Origin: Paenibacillus sp. 1011MAR3C5
GTDB taxonomy: Bacteria > Bacillota > Bacilli > Paenibacillales > Paenibacillaceae
DNA: 64,000 bases
NCBI RefSeq assembly: GCF_003591485.1
Contig: NZ_QZCF01000006.1
Coordinates: 186,001 to 250,000, forward strand
Direction: 5' to 3'
This document shows, piece by piece, positions 35,001-43,262 of the stretch (its first letter is position 1; each line of letters opens with the position of its first letter). The position numbers and the translations under genes were made by a program. The notes below the pieces were generated by a model. It was not told the DNA's origin, made no database searches, and saw only the letters and a list, made by a program, of their open reading frames with translations.

Positions 35001-35294
35001 GAGAAGATCTCCTCCTAAGCCTCTATACATCGTTCGATCGTATAACTATGCTCAGTATACAGAATGGCCCGGAGCTGGAACAGATCTATTTAAAGCGTTT
35101 TCTTACAAGTGAGTCCGGTTGTCGTAGATACCGCACCCCTTCTGTCATGAACGCTCGCGGCTCATTCACCGTAATAACGATTATCAACGCTTGCTTCCGT
35201 ATTCCAAAAGCACCTCGCACTCAATCGGCTGCTATAAATAACATCGTATTCCTTAGCTAGCGGGTAGAGTGATGCGATGTTTTATGTAAATAAG

Positions 35295-36599
35295 TTATGC
35301 ATCGAACAGCTTTTCGATATAGGGATTCAGAAGGATTCGATCCGGGTCAAGGTTTGTCCTCACCCTGTGGAAGGCCTCCCACATCGGATACCGCTCTTTG
35401 AGGCGTCCGCTATTCAGCGTATGCAGCTTGCCCCAATGCGGCCTTCCTCCATAACGAAGAAAGATCTCCTCCATCGTTGCAAAATACGCCTCATACGGCA
35501 TTCCCTTATACATATGTACAGCGATATAAGCGGAATCCCTGCCGTAAGACGGACTCAGCCAGATATCGTCGCCCCGGACATAACGGCATTCCACGGGAAA
35601 GTGGACGCGGAACTTCATGCGGGCCATCGTCTCCCGCATCTCTTCTATTGCCGGAACCATCGCTTCAGCGGGAAGGTTGTATTCCATCTCATTGAACCGG
35701 ACGAGCCGCGCCGTAGCGAACAGCTTATGGCTGTACTGCACCTTCCGTCCGACCGGCACCTGCGAAGCGGACAGCCTGCTGATCACGGCGCTCGACTTTG
35801 GCACTCTGCGGCATATGCCGGACAACAATCCGAATACGGCATTCTCGACGACAACATCGCCTATGTAATCTCTTACTTTGCGGTTAGATGGAGGCATGTC
35901 TGTCTCATTCATCCGCTTGATCTGACAAGGGTCGGCGTAGGGGAACCAATAAAACTCGAAGTGGCGATTCTCTTCGGCGAGACGGACCGACTCTTGCAGG
36001 CATTGTGTCAGGGGCATGCGGCTGCTCACATATTCCAGCTTATAAGCCGGTCTCAGTCTAAGCGTCACTTGCACGATAATGCCCAGTGCGCCAAGCGATA
36101 CCTGCAGCGCCTTGAACCATTCCGGGTGGGACTCCGCCGTACAAGCCAGAACCTCGCCTTGCCCCGTTACAACCGTCACGCCAACGACTTGGGTCGAGAT
36201 GGTGCCCAGCCCGCGTCCGGTGCCATGCGTGCCTGTGCTAATCGCCCCGGCGATGGACTGTACGTCGATATCGCCCAAATTTTCTTGCGCGAGCCCATGT
36301 CCGAACAGCTCTTCGCCCAGCCGCTTAAGCTTGGTGCCGGCCCATACCGTTGCGGTGCCCGCTTCAGGATTCACCTCTACAATGCCTTGCAGCTGATCGA
36401 GCGAGATGAGCATATCATCGCTGGCGGCAACCGCCGTGAAAGAATGGCCAGATCCGACCACACGCAGCCGCCTTCCTTCCTGTCTGCAGCGGAGGACCGC
36501 CGTTGTCACCTCGTCGATAGAGACGGGCAGCAGCACCTCGCGCGGCGACGCCTTCACCGAGCCCGACCAATTAGACCAGCCTGCAGCATTCCGCTTCAT
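35295..36599 (-). CDS. FAD-linked sugar-lactone oxidase (D-arabinono-1,4-lactone oxidase type)
   Basis: 434-residue vanillyl-alcohol-oxidase-fold flavoprotein. The FAD domain contains LRVVGSGHSFTAVAASDDMLISLDQLQGI and IAGAISTGTHGTGRGLGTISTQVVG; the GSGHS His is the usual site of covalent FAD. The C-terminal ALO domain ends with RYGGRPHWGKLHTLNSGRLKERYPMWEAF and LDPDRILLNPYIEKLF, typical of gulono/arabinono-lactone oxidases. The ATG overlaps the stop of the preceding gene (ATGA), with GGGGGAG upstream. Substrate is probably a sugar or sugar lactone; the natural one is not evident. Confidence 0.88.
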   Translation of the reverse strand: MKRNAAGWSNWSGSVKASPREVLLPVSIDEVTTAVLRCRQEGRRLRVVGSGHSFTAVAASDDMLISLDQLQGIVEVNPEAGTATVWAGTKLKRLGEELFGHGLAQENLGDIDVQSIAGAISTGTHGTGRGLGTISTQVVGVTVVTGQGEVLACTAESHPEWFKALQVSLGALGIIVQVTLRLRPAYKLEYVSSRMPLTQCLQESVRLAEENRHFEFYWFPYADPCQIKRMNETDMPPSNRKVRDYIGDVVVENAVFGLLSGICRRVPKSSAVISRLSASQVPVGRKVQYSHKLFATARLVRFNEMEYNLPAEAMVPAIEEMRETMARMKFRVHFPVECRYVRGDDIWLSPSYGRDSAYIAVHMYKGMPYEAYFATMEEIFLRYGGRPHWGKLHTLNSGRLKERYPMWEAFHRVRTNLDPDRILLNPYIEKLFDA

Positions 36600-37783
36600 A
36601 AGAAACACTCCCCCATCCCCCGATAGGTTACGTATTGCCCAACCAGCTCCCCTTTCGATACCGCGTACAGCACCGGGAATCGCTCGCACAGCTCGCCCGC
36701 CTTTGCATGGCGGAAGAACACCGGATCGCCAATCCCAAGCCGCACACTCTTGGGACATCGCAGCGGCGTCTGCACCTCGCCCGCACCTTCCAGCGGCAGC
36801 AAGGACAGTCCTTCCGGCAAATACGGCTTCGGCAGCTTGTCAGCCCCGGCTGCCCCGGACGCGGTATAACCTCCTCCAAGGCAAGTGACAATATCTTCGC
36901 TCGGCCGGCGCACGATTTCTATGGCATAGCCCGCAGCGGGCTGATAACGGAACGACTTATAGTTGTCGAACAACCCCGGCGAATAAAAGCCAGATCCCGC
37001 CGTAAGCTCCGTCACCCACGGCTCTTGGCCCGAGCTGTCCAGGCTGCCAGTGCCTCCGGCGTTGACGAATCGCAGCTTGACGCCCAGCTCCTCAATGCCG
37101 CGCACAGCTTCCTCCCGTCTGCGCGAAACCTCGGTTATGGCACGCTTCTTCAGCCATCGAATGAGTCCGTTGCGCATGGCCGTTCCCGGCGCATTGTCGC
37201 CTACGCCCGCGATCTGGGCTTCGTAGCCCATTAATCCGTCCAGTATGAGCCACGCGGATTGGGTGATCCGTTCCGCAACCGGCTTCATGTGCGCCCATGT
37301 CGATAGAGGAGAACGCCATACACCGAAGCGCAAGCCTGGATATGATACCGACAGATCAAGATCCAGACATAACGGCACGATAACGCCCCGCTCCTTGGCA
37401 CGGCGCTCAAGCTCCGCGACATGCTCTACGCAATCCACCATAAAGGAGATGGTTCGGCCATCCGCTATCCAATCGAGCAACCGATCTATGGAAGAGGACA
37501 TTCCTTGCGGATAGCCGATCAGCAAGTCATCCAGCCCCTGGGCCGCCAGAAACACCGCCTCCGCTGCCGTATAGCACATAACCCCGCGGTAGCCCGGATG
37601 CGCCTCCAGTATCTTGTTGAGCATGCCAACCGACCGAATCGATTTGCTTGCAATCCGGATATGCTTGCCTCCTGCCGCATGGGTGATAGCTGCGATATTC
37701 TCTTCCAGCCTATCGACATCTACAAAAGCGAACGGCAGCGTCAAGCCAGCAAAAGCTTCCTTATATTCGGCATATGTCCCCAA
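36596..37783 (-). CDS. PLP-dependent amino acid deaminase/aldolase-like protein
   Basis: 395-residue fold-III (alanine-racemase-like) PLP enzyme related to D-threonine aldolases and D-serine dehydratases. The predicted PLP Lys is in RIASKSIRSVGML (about residue 47). GVMCYTAAEAVFLAAQGLDDLLIGYP and LRFVNAGGTGSLDSS supply barrel and phosphate-binding elements, and the C-terminal domain contains IGDPVFFRHAKAGELCERF, with the His/Cys metal-site pair of this family. TTG start with GAGGAG ten bases upstream. Translationally coupled to the lactone oxidase; the joint pathway is not known to me. Confidence 0.83.
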   Translation of the reverse strand: MGTYAEYKEAFAGLTLPFAFVDVDRLEENIAAITHAAGGKHIRIASKSIRSVGMLNKILEAHPGYRGVMCYTAAEAVFLAAQGLDDLLIGYPQGMSSSIDRLLDWIADGRTISFMVDCVEHVAELERRAKERGVIVPLCLDLDLSVSYPGLRFGVWRSPLSTWAHMKPVAERITQSAWLILDGLMGYEAQIAGVGDNAPGTAMRNGLIRWLKKRAITEVSRRREEAVRGIEELGVKLRFVNAGGTGSLDSSGQEPWVTELTAGSGFYSPGLFDNYKSFRYQPAAGYAIEIVRRPSEDIVTCLGGGYTASGAAGADKLPKPYLPEGLSLLPLEGAGEVQTPLRCPKSVRLGIGDPVFFRHAKAGELCERFPVLYAVSKGELVGQYVTYRGMGECFL

Positions 37784-37865
37784 TTACGCTCAACTCCTCA
37801 GAGTTCCGTACTGTACCTGCAACGTTATGCCTCATTCTATTCTGAATAGAGGGATCATTTTCCTC

Positions 37866-38810
37866 TTATTTGTCATAATGGGGCAGCATAGCCTGAATCT
37901 TGCTCCTTATATAGACAATCGCCTCCTCCGGGCCTTCCACTACAGCCTCCGCTCCTAGCGACCATAGGAGGTCCCCGTAGAAAGGAATATCCTCCTGCGG
38001 AATCGGAATGACCGCCTTGCCGCTCCCGTTCTCGAAGCGCTCCATGTAAGGAGAGAAACGAGGATTGGCCTCCAACTCCCACGCCCCTCTTGCTGTCAAA
38101 GACACACGTAGTTCAACATGCGCAAGGCTGCTCTTATCAGGTTTGTCCTGCAGCGTCAGCTGTGCAATCTCATCCACATACGGCACATCCTCGTTCCATT
38201 CAGCCGAGAGGATACGATCCGCCCGGAACTGCCTGATCTCCTTGCGCTGCATGCAATAGGCGGGACAATACCAATAGCCGGAGCTGGCATATAACCCGAT
38301 GACCTGGATATCGCGTACCGACTCCCCCGACTCTGACCGATAGCGAATGGTAACGATCTTTCGCTCCATGATACTCAGCAGCAGCATACGCAGCACAGCC
38401 TCCGACATCGGCCGCTTCGGACTCCAGATCATGATCCTTTCTTTCATCGTATCGATCTTCTCCCTCATATCAGCGGGCAAATAATGATAGAACTTATGGA
38501 GCGCGGAATCCGCCCCTTCCCCGAACGGAAGCGATCCCAGAAATTGCAGCGAGTGGCAGGCAAAAAAAAGCGCCACCGCTTCGCCTTCCGTGAAGCTGAT
38601 CGGCGGAAGCAGCCGCTCCCGGAGCAGCCTGTAGCCGCCTCCCCGGCCTTGAACCGAATAGATGGGAATGCCAAGCTCGCTTAATTCCTGCAAATCTCTC
38701 GTAATCGTCCGCATAGATAGGCCAAATTCGTCGGCAAGCTCTCGCACCGTAAACGATCGCCTGGCATTAATCATCATAATCATCTGGATCAGGCGCTGCG
38801 ATTTCTGCAT
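37866..38810 (-). CDS. WYL-domain transcriptional regulator (YafY/DeoR-like)
   Basis: 314-residue regulator. The N-terminal winged helix reads RLIQMIMMINARRSFTVRELADEFGLSMRTITRDLQELSELGIPIYSVQGRGGGYRLL. The central WYL domain includes IGLYASSGYWYCPAYCMQRKEIRQFRADRILSAEW, and a WCX-like C-terminal region follows. The ATG at 38810 has GGTGGAG upstream; one eight codons earlier lacks a ribosome binding site. It is divergent from a hydrolase gene and an AAGACA/TGTCTT palindrome stands between them, so it probably controls both. Ligand unknown. Confidence 0.9.
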   Translation of the reverse strand: MQKSQRLIQMIMMINARRSFTVRELADEFGLSMRTITRDLQELSELGIPIYSVQGRGGGYRLLRERLLPPISFTEGEAVALFFACHSLQFLGSLPFGEGADSALHKFYHYLPADMREKIDTMKERIMIWSPKRPMSEAVLRMLLLSIMERKIVTIRYRSESGESVRDIQVIGLYASSGYWYCPAYCMQRKEIRQFRADRILSAEWNEDVPYVDEIAQLTLQDKPDKSSLAHVELRVSLTARGAWELEANPRFSPYMERFENGSGKAVIPIPQEDIPFYGDLLWSLGAEAVVEGPEEAIVYIRSKIQAMLPHYDK

Positions 38811-38853
38811 GAGCTCCACCCTTTCTTGATTCATTCGATCATACCATATAAAT

Positions 38854-38870
38854 AAGACAGGATTTGTCTT
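38854..38870. promoter_or_regulatory. Palindrome in the WYL regulator/hydrolase divergent region
   Basis: AAGACA-GGATT-TGTCTT, a perfect 6-bp inverted repeat centred between the divergent starts (38810 and 38930). Likely operator of the WYL regulator. Confidence 0.6.
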
Positions 38871-38929
38871 GTTTATAGGTTAGGATGAAGTCATAGGAAA
38901 GATAGAATACTAGTCCAAAGGGTGATGAT

Positions 38930-39685
38930 ATGAACGCAAAAAGCATGAAAGCTATGAATGAACGTATCGGAGTTGTATGTATTCATGGAGCAGGATTAAA
39001 AGGAGAAATATGGCAAAAGACTTCGCAGTATATAGAAGCCCCCAGCCTGTTCATTGATCTGCCCCTGAGAAGCGGTACGGATGAAGTGCGCTGCAAGCTC
39101 ACCTTCCTGGATTATTGCGCGGAGGCCACACGTCAAATTGAGAGCTGGCCTGTCCGTAAGTTCATAATCGTCGCCCATTCCATCGGGGGATCGATTGCGC
39201 TGCGGCTGGCAGAGGACTTGAAAGACCGGGTGGTCGGGCTCGTCGCGGTCAGCGCCGCTATCCCGCGCGACGGAGGATCATTCCTCTCCTCGCTGCCCTT
39301 TCTCAAACGGATGGCTTTTGCGGCTGTCATGAAACTGGCTGGCACCAAGCCTCCGGGTTCGGCCATTCGCTCCGGGTTATGCAATGATCTACCCCGTTCG
39401 CAATCCGACGCTGTCGTGAACAGTTTTGTGCCTGAGGCCAAGCGTTTATACTTCGATCGGACGGATGCGCCTATTCCGGCTATTCCGAAGTTCTATATCA
39501 AGTTGATGAAGGATCAAGAGTTCACCCCGGTGTTCCAAGACCGTATGGCCGCTAATCTTGCCGCCGATCACGTTATAGAGCTGCAAGCCGGCCATCTGCC
39601 CATGCTGAGCAATCCTTCCGGACTTGGGGCCATCCTGCAAGGATTGCTGGAGCATCTTTCAGGCACTCAAGGCTCAAATTCATAG
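38930..39685 (+). CDS. Alpha/beta hydrolase
   Basis: 251-residue cytoplasmic alpha/beta hydrolase. Oxyanion strand VVCIHGAGLKGEIWQ at about residues 11-25, nucleophile elbow IIVAHSIGGSIALR (Ser about 84), and C-terminal VIELQAGHLPMLSNPSGLG with the catalytic His. AAAGGGTG precedes the ATG. It is transcribed divergently from the WYL regulator. Substrate cannot be told; an esterase or C-C hydrolase is possible. Confidence 0.88.
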   Translation: MNAKSMKAMNERIGVVCIHGAGLKGEIWQKTSQYIEAPSLFIDLPLRSGTDEVRCKLTFLDYCAEATRQIESWPVRKFIIVAHSIGGSIALRLAEDLKDRVVGLVAVSAAIPRDGGSFLSSLPFLKRMAFAAVMKLAGTKPPGSAIRSGLCNDLPRSQSDAVVNSFVPEAKRLYFDRTDAPIPAIPKFYIKLMKDQEFTPVFQDRMAANLAADHVIELQAGHLPMLSNPSGLGAILQGLLEHLSGTQGSNS

Positions 39686-39710
39686 CCGGAAGACCTATTG
39701 GCGCCAACGC

Positions 39711-39757
39711 AAAAAAACAGGCAAGAGCATTCCGCAACAAATGCTCTTGCCTGTTTA
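39711..39757. terminator. Convergent terminator: hydrolase and GNAT/peptide unit
   Basis: AAACAGGCAAGAGCATT and its complement form a long stem with a short loop. T7 follows on the minus strand and TTTAATT on the plus strand, so it serves both converging units. Confidence 0.88.
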
Positions 39758-39792
39758 ATTGCGGCCTGGCCCTATCGGGCAAGCTCAGCCTC

Positions 39793-39915
39793 TTACTTGC
39801 TGGAAGCTGCGGAAGTTCTAACTTGCTCGTTCGCTTTCAGAACGTTCAGAACGTCGATACGGCCAAAGCCGCTGCCCTTCACGATTTCCTTATTAAAACC
39901 AAATGTTGGTACCAT
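39793..39915 (-). CDS. 40-residue peptide, candidate modified-peptide precursor
   Basis: Small open frame with an excellent ribosome binding site (AAGGAGGTG, 6 nt before ATG). The product begins MVPTFGFNKEIVKGSGFG, continues through RIDVLNVLKANEQ and ends VRTSAASSK. It is Lys/Ser/Gly-rich with no Cys and no signal peptide. It is the last gene of a unit with two GNAT-like proteins (36 nt downstream of the second) and is followed directly by a terminator. The GFGRIDVLNVL stretch recalls the end of subtilase catalytic domains, but the frame has its own start and no protease upstream. Role as precursor is inferred from context only. Confidence 0.7.
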   Translation of the reverse strand: MVPTFGFNKEIVKGSGFGRIDVLNVLKANEQVRTSAASSK

Positions 39916-39951
39916 TGTTTTCACCTCCTTCAAGAATAATGGGCTGCCGGT

Positions 39952-40443
39952 CTATTCCAATCTCAAATAGGCCTTTAGCCTGTACAACTCCGAAATATAA
40001 ATCAGCTCCGGCTCGTCATAGCTTTCTCTCTCTCCCGCCGGATCGGCAAACTTCCTGTACAGCCGATTCAAGTACCGGTTCTCGGCTAGCACGTGAAAGC
40101 GAAAGCGGCGTACGGACGGGTAATCCCGGCACACAAAACGGACCATGTCGCGAAATCCCTCGAAGAACACCCGGCTGCTGCGGTATTCTTCCAACAGGAT
40201 AGCTGATTCGATAAACGCCGTGTCCGTATCTGCTTCATAATAATATTGAGTAAATCCGATCAAATCGCCTGTGCCATTCTCAACCAATAAGATATGACAG
40301 GATGGCAGAGTCATCAGAATATGAGCCGACGCCGAATCGATCGTATAATTGCGGCGAAACTGCCGCCTATGCACGATATAGAAGCCTGCGAACCTGGCAT
40401 AATCGGAATCGCGCTCACAAAGCTTGATCTCCGCTCGAATCAT
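39952..40443 (-). CDS. GNAT-like acyltransferase 2
   Basis: 163-residue protein with GNAT-fold features: a beta strand pair CHILLVENGTGDLIGFTQYYYE and then DTAFIESAILLEEYRSSRVFFEGFRDMVRFV, where the usual acetyl-CoA pyrophosphate loop (Q/RxxGxG/A) is represented by the degenerate EEYRSSRVFF. FHVLAENRYLNRLYRKF follows as the motif-B-like helix. AGGAGG precedes the ATG. It is similar in size and layout to the preceding GNAT-like gene, 27 nt upstream, and lies before the 40-residue peptide. Acyl donor and acceptor unknown; modification of the adjacent peptide is a hypothesis. Confidence 0.75.
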   Translation of the reverse strand: MIRAEIKLCERDSDYARFAGFYIVHRRQFRRNYTIDSASAHILMTLPSCHILLVENGTGDLIGFTQYYYEADTDTAFIESAILLEEYRSSRVFFEGFRDMVRFVCRDYPSVRRFRFHVLAENRYLNRLYRKFADPAGERESYDEPELIYISELYRLKAYLRLE

Positions 40444-40470
40444 CAGTCGTCCTCCTGAATCTATACTGTC

Positions 40471-40995
40471 TTAAGCGAGTGTCATAGGCCGAAACTTCTG
40501 CAAGTAGGCCTCCAAATCAGGCACCGGGGCCCTATAGGCCGATAGCCTGCCGAATTCCGACTCGGTCACCGACTCCAGTCCGGCGAACTTGGCCGCCAGG
40601 CGGTTGATGTAAGGCTCCTGCCCTGTCCAAAACACCAGCTCTGTTACACTGACGGGTTGATGCTTCAAATGATGAAGGAGAAACTGCAGTCCTTGCAGGA
40701 ACAGCCTTGTTCCTCTATAAGCCATACCCAGATAGACAGCCTGAATCTGTACGACATGCTCATCCTCGTATTGCTTCTCGCCAGTTCCATGAATATAGCC
40801 AAGCGCCCCGACTATTTCGTTCTCCTCATCCAGGCATAGAATCGCTTCCCTTCCCAGCAGGACGGGACTTGCGATAAAGCCAAAAGTAACGATGAACGGA
40901 TACGGCATGTTCAGATTTTCATAATGCCTCAACATAAAATCCAGGTACTTGGTCTGGTATACTTCGGTAGCGCATACGGAAAAGCTGATATCCAT
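40471..40995 (-). CDS. GNAT-like acyltransferase 1
   Basis: 174-residue GNAT-like protein: FIASPVLLGREAILCLDEENEIVGALGYIHG as the central strands, VVQIQAVYLGMAYRGTRLFLQGLQFLLHHL as motif A (V-Q-x-x-x-V followed by R-G-T-R in place of R-G-x-G-x-A), then ELVFWTGQEPYINRLAAKFAGL. GAGGGGG precedes the ATG. First gene of the GNAT-GNAT-peptide unit; a terminator separates it from the ABC exporter upstream, so it needs its own promoter (TTGATA and TAGTAA around 41025-41060 are weak candidates). Confidence 0.75.
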   Translation of the reverse strand: MDISFSVCATEVYQTKYLDFMLRHYENLNMPYPFIVTFGFIASPVLLGREAILCLDEENEIVGALGYIHGTGEKQYEDEHVVQIQAVYLGMAYRGTRLFLQGLQFLLHHLKHQPVSVTELVFWTGQEPYINRLAAKFAGLESVTESEFGRLSAYRAPVPDLEAYLQKFRPMTLA

Positions 40996-41086
40996 GACTT
41001 GCTACCCCCTCGTTCATCTATGCCAATTTTACTATTCCGACCGGATTCGCGTCTATCAACTAAATACTACTTTTTTTCTATTAAGT

Positions 41087-41110
41087 AAAAAATCCCCCAT
41101 GTGGGGGATC
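41087..41110 (-). terminator. Terminator of the lasso-like operon
   Basis: ATCCCCC/GGGGGAT stem with ACAT loop followed by T6 (minus strand), about 30 nt past the ABC exporter stop. It separates the precursor-kinase-PqqD-exporter unit from the GNAT-peptide unit. Confidence 0.88.
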
Positions 41111-41138
41111 ATCTAGTGCTAATTGACTAACGTCCTGC

Positions 41139-42932
41139 TCAGCCGGTTGAATGTCCAACCATCCTGCCGAATAACCTGTTCCCATCGCCTGCCAAATCGT
41201 CATAGCCGCCGCGCTGCACAATTTCTCCTTGATCAAGCACAATGACTTGCTCCGCATGCTGAATCGTAGACAGCCGGTGTGCGATCACTATGATGGTCAT
41301 TGTGCCCTTCAGACCGTCCAGCGTCTCCTTCACGCGCCTCTCCGTCACAGTATCCAGCGCGCTTGTCGCCTCGTCCAATATGAGAATAGTAGGCTTCCGC
41401 AATAGCGCCCGCGCCAGCACGATTCGCTGCCGCTCTCCCCCGGACAGGCGGACGCCGCGATCGCCAATAATCGTGTCCAGACCCTCGGGCAGTCCCTTAG
41501 CCAAGTCGCCCGCCGCCGCCAGCTCCAGCGCTTCCCACAGCTCCGCTTCCGTCGCACTCTCGTTCATCAGTATCAGGTTGTCACGCAGCGAGGCGTGGAA
41601 TAGGAATGGATCCTGCGACACATAGCTGACTGAACGCCTAAGCGGCAGCAAATTATGCTCGCCGAGCGGCTGGCCGTCGACCAGCACTTCACCGCTCGCC
41701 GGCTTATGCAATCCCAGAAGCATATCGACGAGAGTGCTCTTCCTCGCGCCCGAGGGTCCGGCAATTGCCGTCATTTTCCCGGCCGGGATATGCACATGGA
41801 TGTTGCTCAGCGCATACGGATACTCGCCATTCTCCCGGTAGCGGAAGCTGACGCCGCGCAGCTCCAGTCCATGCCGCAGCTCCAGCGCTCCGCCGCCCGC
41901 AAGGCTCCCGCTTCTCAACTCCTGCGATTCTGCGCACTCCTGCTGCATCTCGATCAGCGCCTCAAGTGACGGGACTAGCGCAGCTACACTCTCCAGACTG
42001 GACTGCATGCTCGAGACGACCGGCCACAAGCGGGAAAAAATAACGATAATAAGCAGCAGCTGCGCAGGCTGCGAATGAAACAAGCTGACCAGCACATAGA
42101 CGAGCACCGCCAGCAGAATAGCCGACACAGCGCTATATATGAATTGGGAATTTGTTTTCATTTTCGTATAAGCTACCGCATTATGCTCGACCTTCAGAAG
42201 CAGGGCGTTCATCCAGTGGACATGCGCCCGCTCCAGCGTGTTGCTCTTAATATCCTTCATGCCGCCAAGATGATCGGTTACGCCGGCTTGATAGATTTTC
42301 GACAGCTCCAGATTGTCTTGGCCGAATTGCTTGGCTTTGCGGGTGAAATACCGGGAGAAAAGCAGCAAAATGGCCCCGCTCAACAACACTGCAAGTGTAA
42401 TGATAGGAGAAAGCGCGACAGCCAAGCCGATCTTTACAGCTGCAAAGATAAGCGCGGAGATGAAGTCGAGCGATAATCCAATGCCTTTTTTCACCTGTGC
42501 GATCTCAATCGTCAGCATTTTAACCAAATCGGCGTTGCGGTTGCGCAGATAGAACGCCCAGTCGGCCCGCAGCAGATTGCCGTACGTTTCCTCGCGAAGC
42601 TTGCGGAGATAGCCCTGCTGAATTTTCTTGTCCACAATCGCTTGATGCCGGCCGATGAAGCTTTGCCCTACAAGGATAAGCACGTACAGCGCTAGAATAG
42701 CAGCCAGGCTTTGCATGAACGGTATGAGCTTGAACCATTCCAGCAAGCCGGCCAAGTAGCCATAGTCATCCGCTTTCAGCTCGATGAGGCCTGTTAAGCC
42801 AAGCAGTGGAATGATCAGCAGAATGCCTGCCGATTGCATCATGCCGATGACAAGCATGCCAGCGAAATTGAACACGAGCCTCCTGCCGGCAAAACGAAGC
42901 ATATCCTTCATGAAATAAGCGATCGCTCTCAT
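41139..42932 (-). CDS. ABC exporter (membrane plus ATPase) of a lasso-like cluster
   Basis: 597-residue fused exporter: six membrane helices over about 1-310 (FAGRRLVFNFAGMLVIGMMQ at the start), then an ATPase domain. Signature VRLSGGERQRIVLARALL, Walker B ILILDEATSALD and H-loop IVIAHRLSTI are normal. The Walker A reads GPSGARKST with Arg397 (AGG at 41742-41744) where the invariant second-last Gly belongs, which should weaken ATP binding. No C39 peptidase domain. The ATG at 42932 has GGGAGG 9 nt upstream. Its location after the PqqD-like gene matches the D exporter of lasso peptide clusters. Confidence 0.88.
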   Translation of the reverse strand: MRAIAYFMKDMLRFAGRRLVFNFAGMLVIGMMQSAGILLIIPLLGLTGLIELKADDYGYLAGLLEWFKLIPFMQSLAAILALYVLILVGQSFIGRHQAIVDKKIQQGYLRKLREETYGNLLRADWAFYLRNRNADLVKMLTIEIAQVKKGIGLSLDFISALIFAAVKIGLAVALSPIITLAVLLSGAILLLFSRYFTRKAKQFGQDNLELSKIYQAGVTDHLGGMKDIKSNTLERAHVHWMNALLLKVEHNAVAYTKMKTNSQFIYSAVSAILLAVLVYVLVSLFHSQPAQLLLIIVIFSRLWPVVSSMQSSLESVAALVPSLEALIEMQQECAESQELRSGSLAGGGALELRHGLELRGVSFRYRENGEYPYALSNIHVHIPAGKMTAIAGPSGARKSTLVDMLLGLHKPASGEVLVDGQPLGEHNLLPLRRSVSYVSQDPFLFHASLRDNLILMNESATEAELWEALELAAAGDLAKGLPEGLDTIIGDRGVRLSGGERQRIVLARALLRKPTILILDEATSALDTVTERRVKETLDGLKGTMTIIVIAHRLSTIQHAEQVIVLDQGEIVQRGGYDDLAGDGNRLFGRMVGHSTG

Positions 42933-42974
42933 CGCCGCTTGCCTCCCTTGTCGCGGCGACCTGCCCAAGCATCC

Positions 42975-43262
42975 TTACGCCTCAACCCGAATCAGCCCTT
43001 CCCGGTACAGCTGCTCCAGAAAGTCCAGCACCCGCCGCTCGCACTCGGGACGCTCAACCGCATAATCGATCAACAGCGCATCCACTACTTGCCGGACCGT
43101 CGCTGCCCCTTCCAGCCGGGACCAAATATCGCCTCCGATATCCCCCAGGTTGTAATAAGCATACGTACCCGTATGCAGCAGCACCTTCTCCCCGTCCACA
43201 TCTGATGCCAGATGATCCTCTGCCTGACTAACGAGACTGTCCATTGTTAATGCCGCGATCAT
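42975..43262 (-). CDS. PqqD-type RiPP recognition protein (lasso B1-like)
   Basis: 95-residue PqqD-fold protein that in lasso pathways (B1) binds the precursor leader and presents it to the protease and cyclase. Typical features are ASDVDGEKVLLHTGTYAYYNLGDIGGDIWSRLEGAATVRQVVDAL and a C-terminal VLDFLEQLYREGLI helix. AGGAGG precedes the ATG, and the gene overlaps the kinase gene by 35 nt. The expected B2 protease and asparagine-synthetase-like cyclase do not follow; the exporter starts 42 nt after its stop. Confidence 0.9.
   Translation of the reverse strand: MIAALTMDSLVSQAEDHLASDVDGEKVLLHTGTYAYYNLGDIGGDIWSRLEGAATVRQVVDALLIDYAVERPECERRVLDFLEQLYREGLIRVEA

Noticed and set aside
35277-36626. A plus-strand open frame of 449 codons opposite the lactone oxidase
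   Set aside because: His/Arg-rich antisense shadow; the minus strand has clear FAD-oxidase motifs.
39793-39915. The 40-residue frame as the tail of a broken subtilase gene
   Set aside because: GFGRIDVLNVL does recall subtilase C-termini, but no protease sequence lies upstream; instead there is a near-perfect ribosome binding site and a separate gene. Kept as an independent small gene with moderate confidence.
41139-42932. The exporter as a bacteriocin-type peptidase-exporter (PCAT)
   Set aside because: No C39 peptidase domain precedes the membrane helices, so leader removal cannot be assigned to it.
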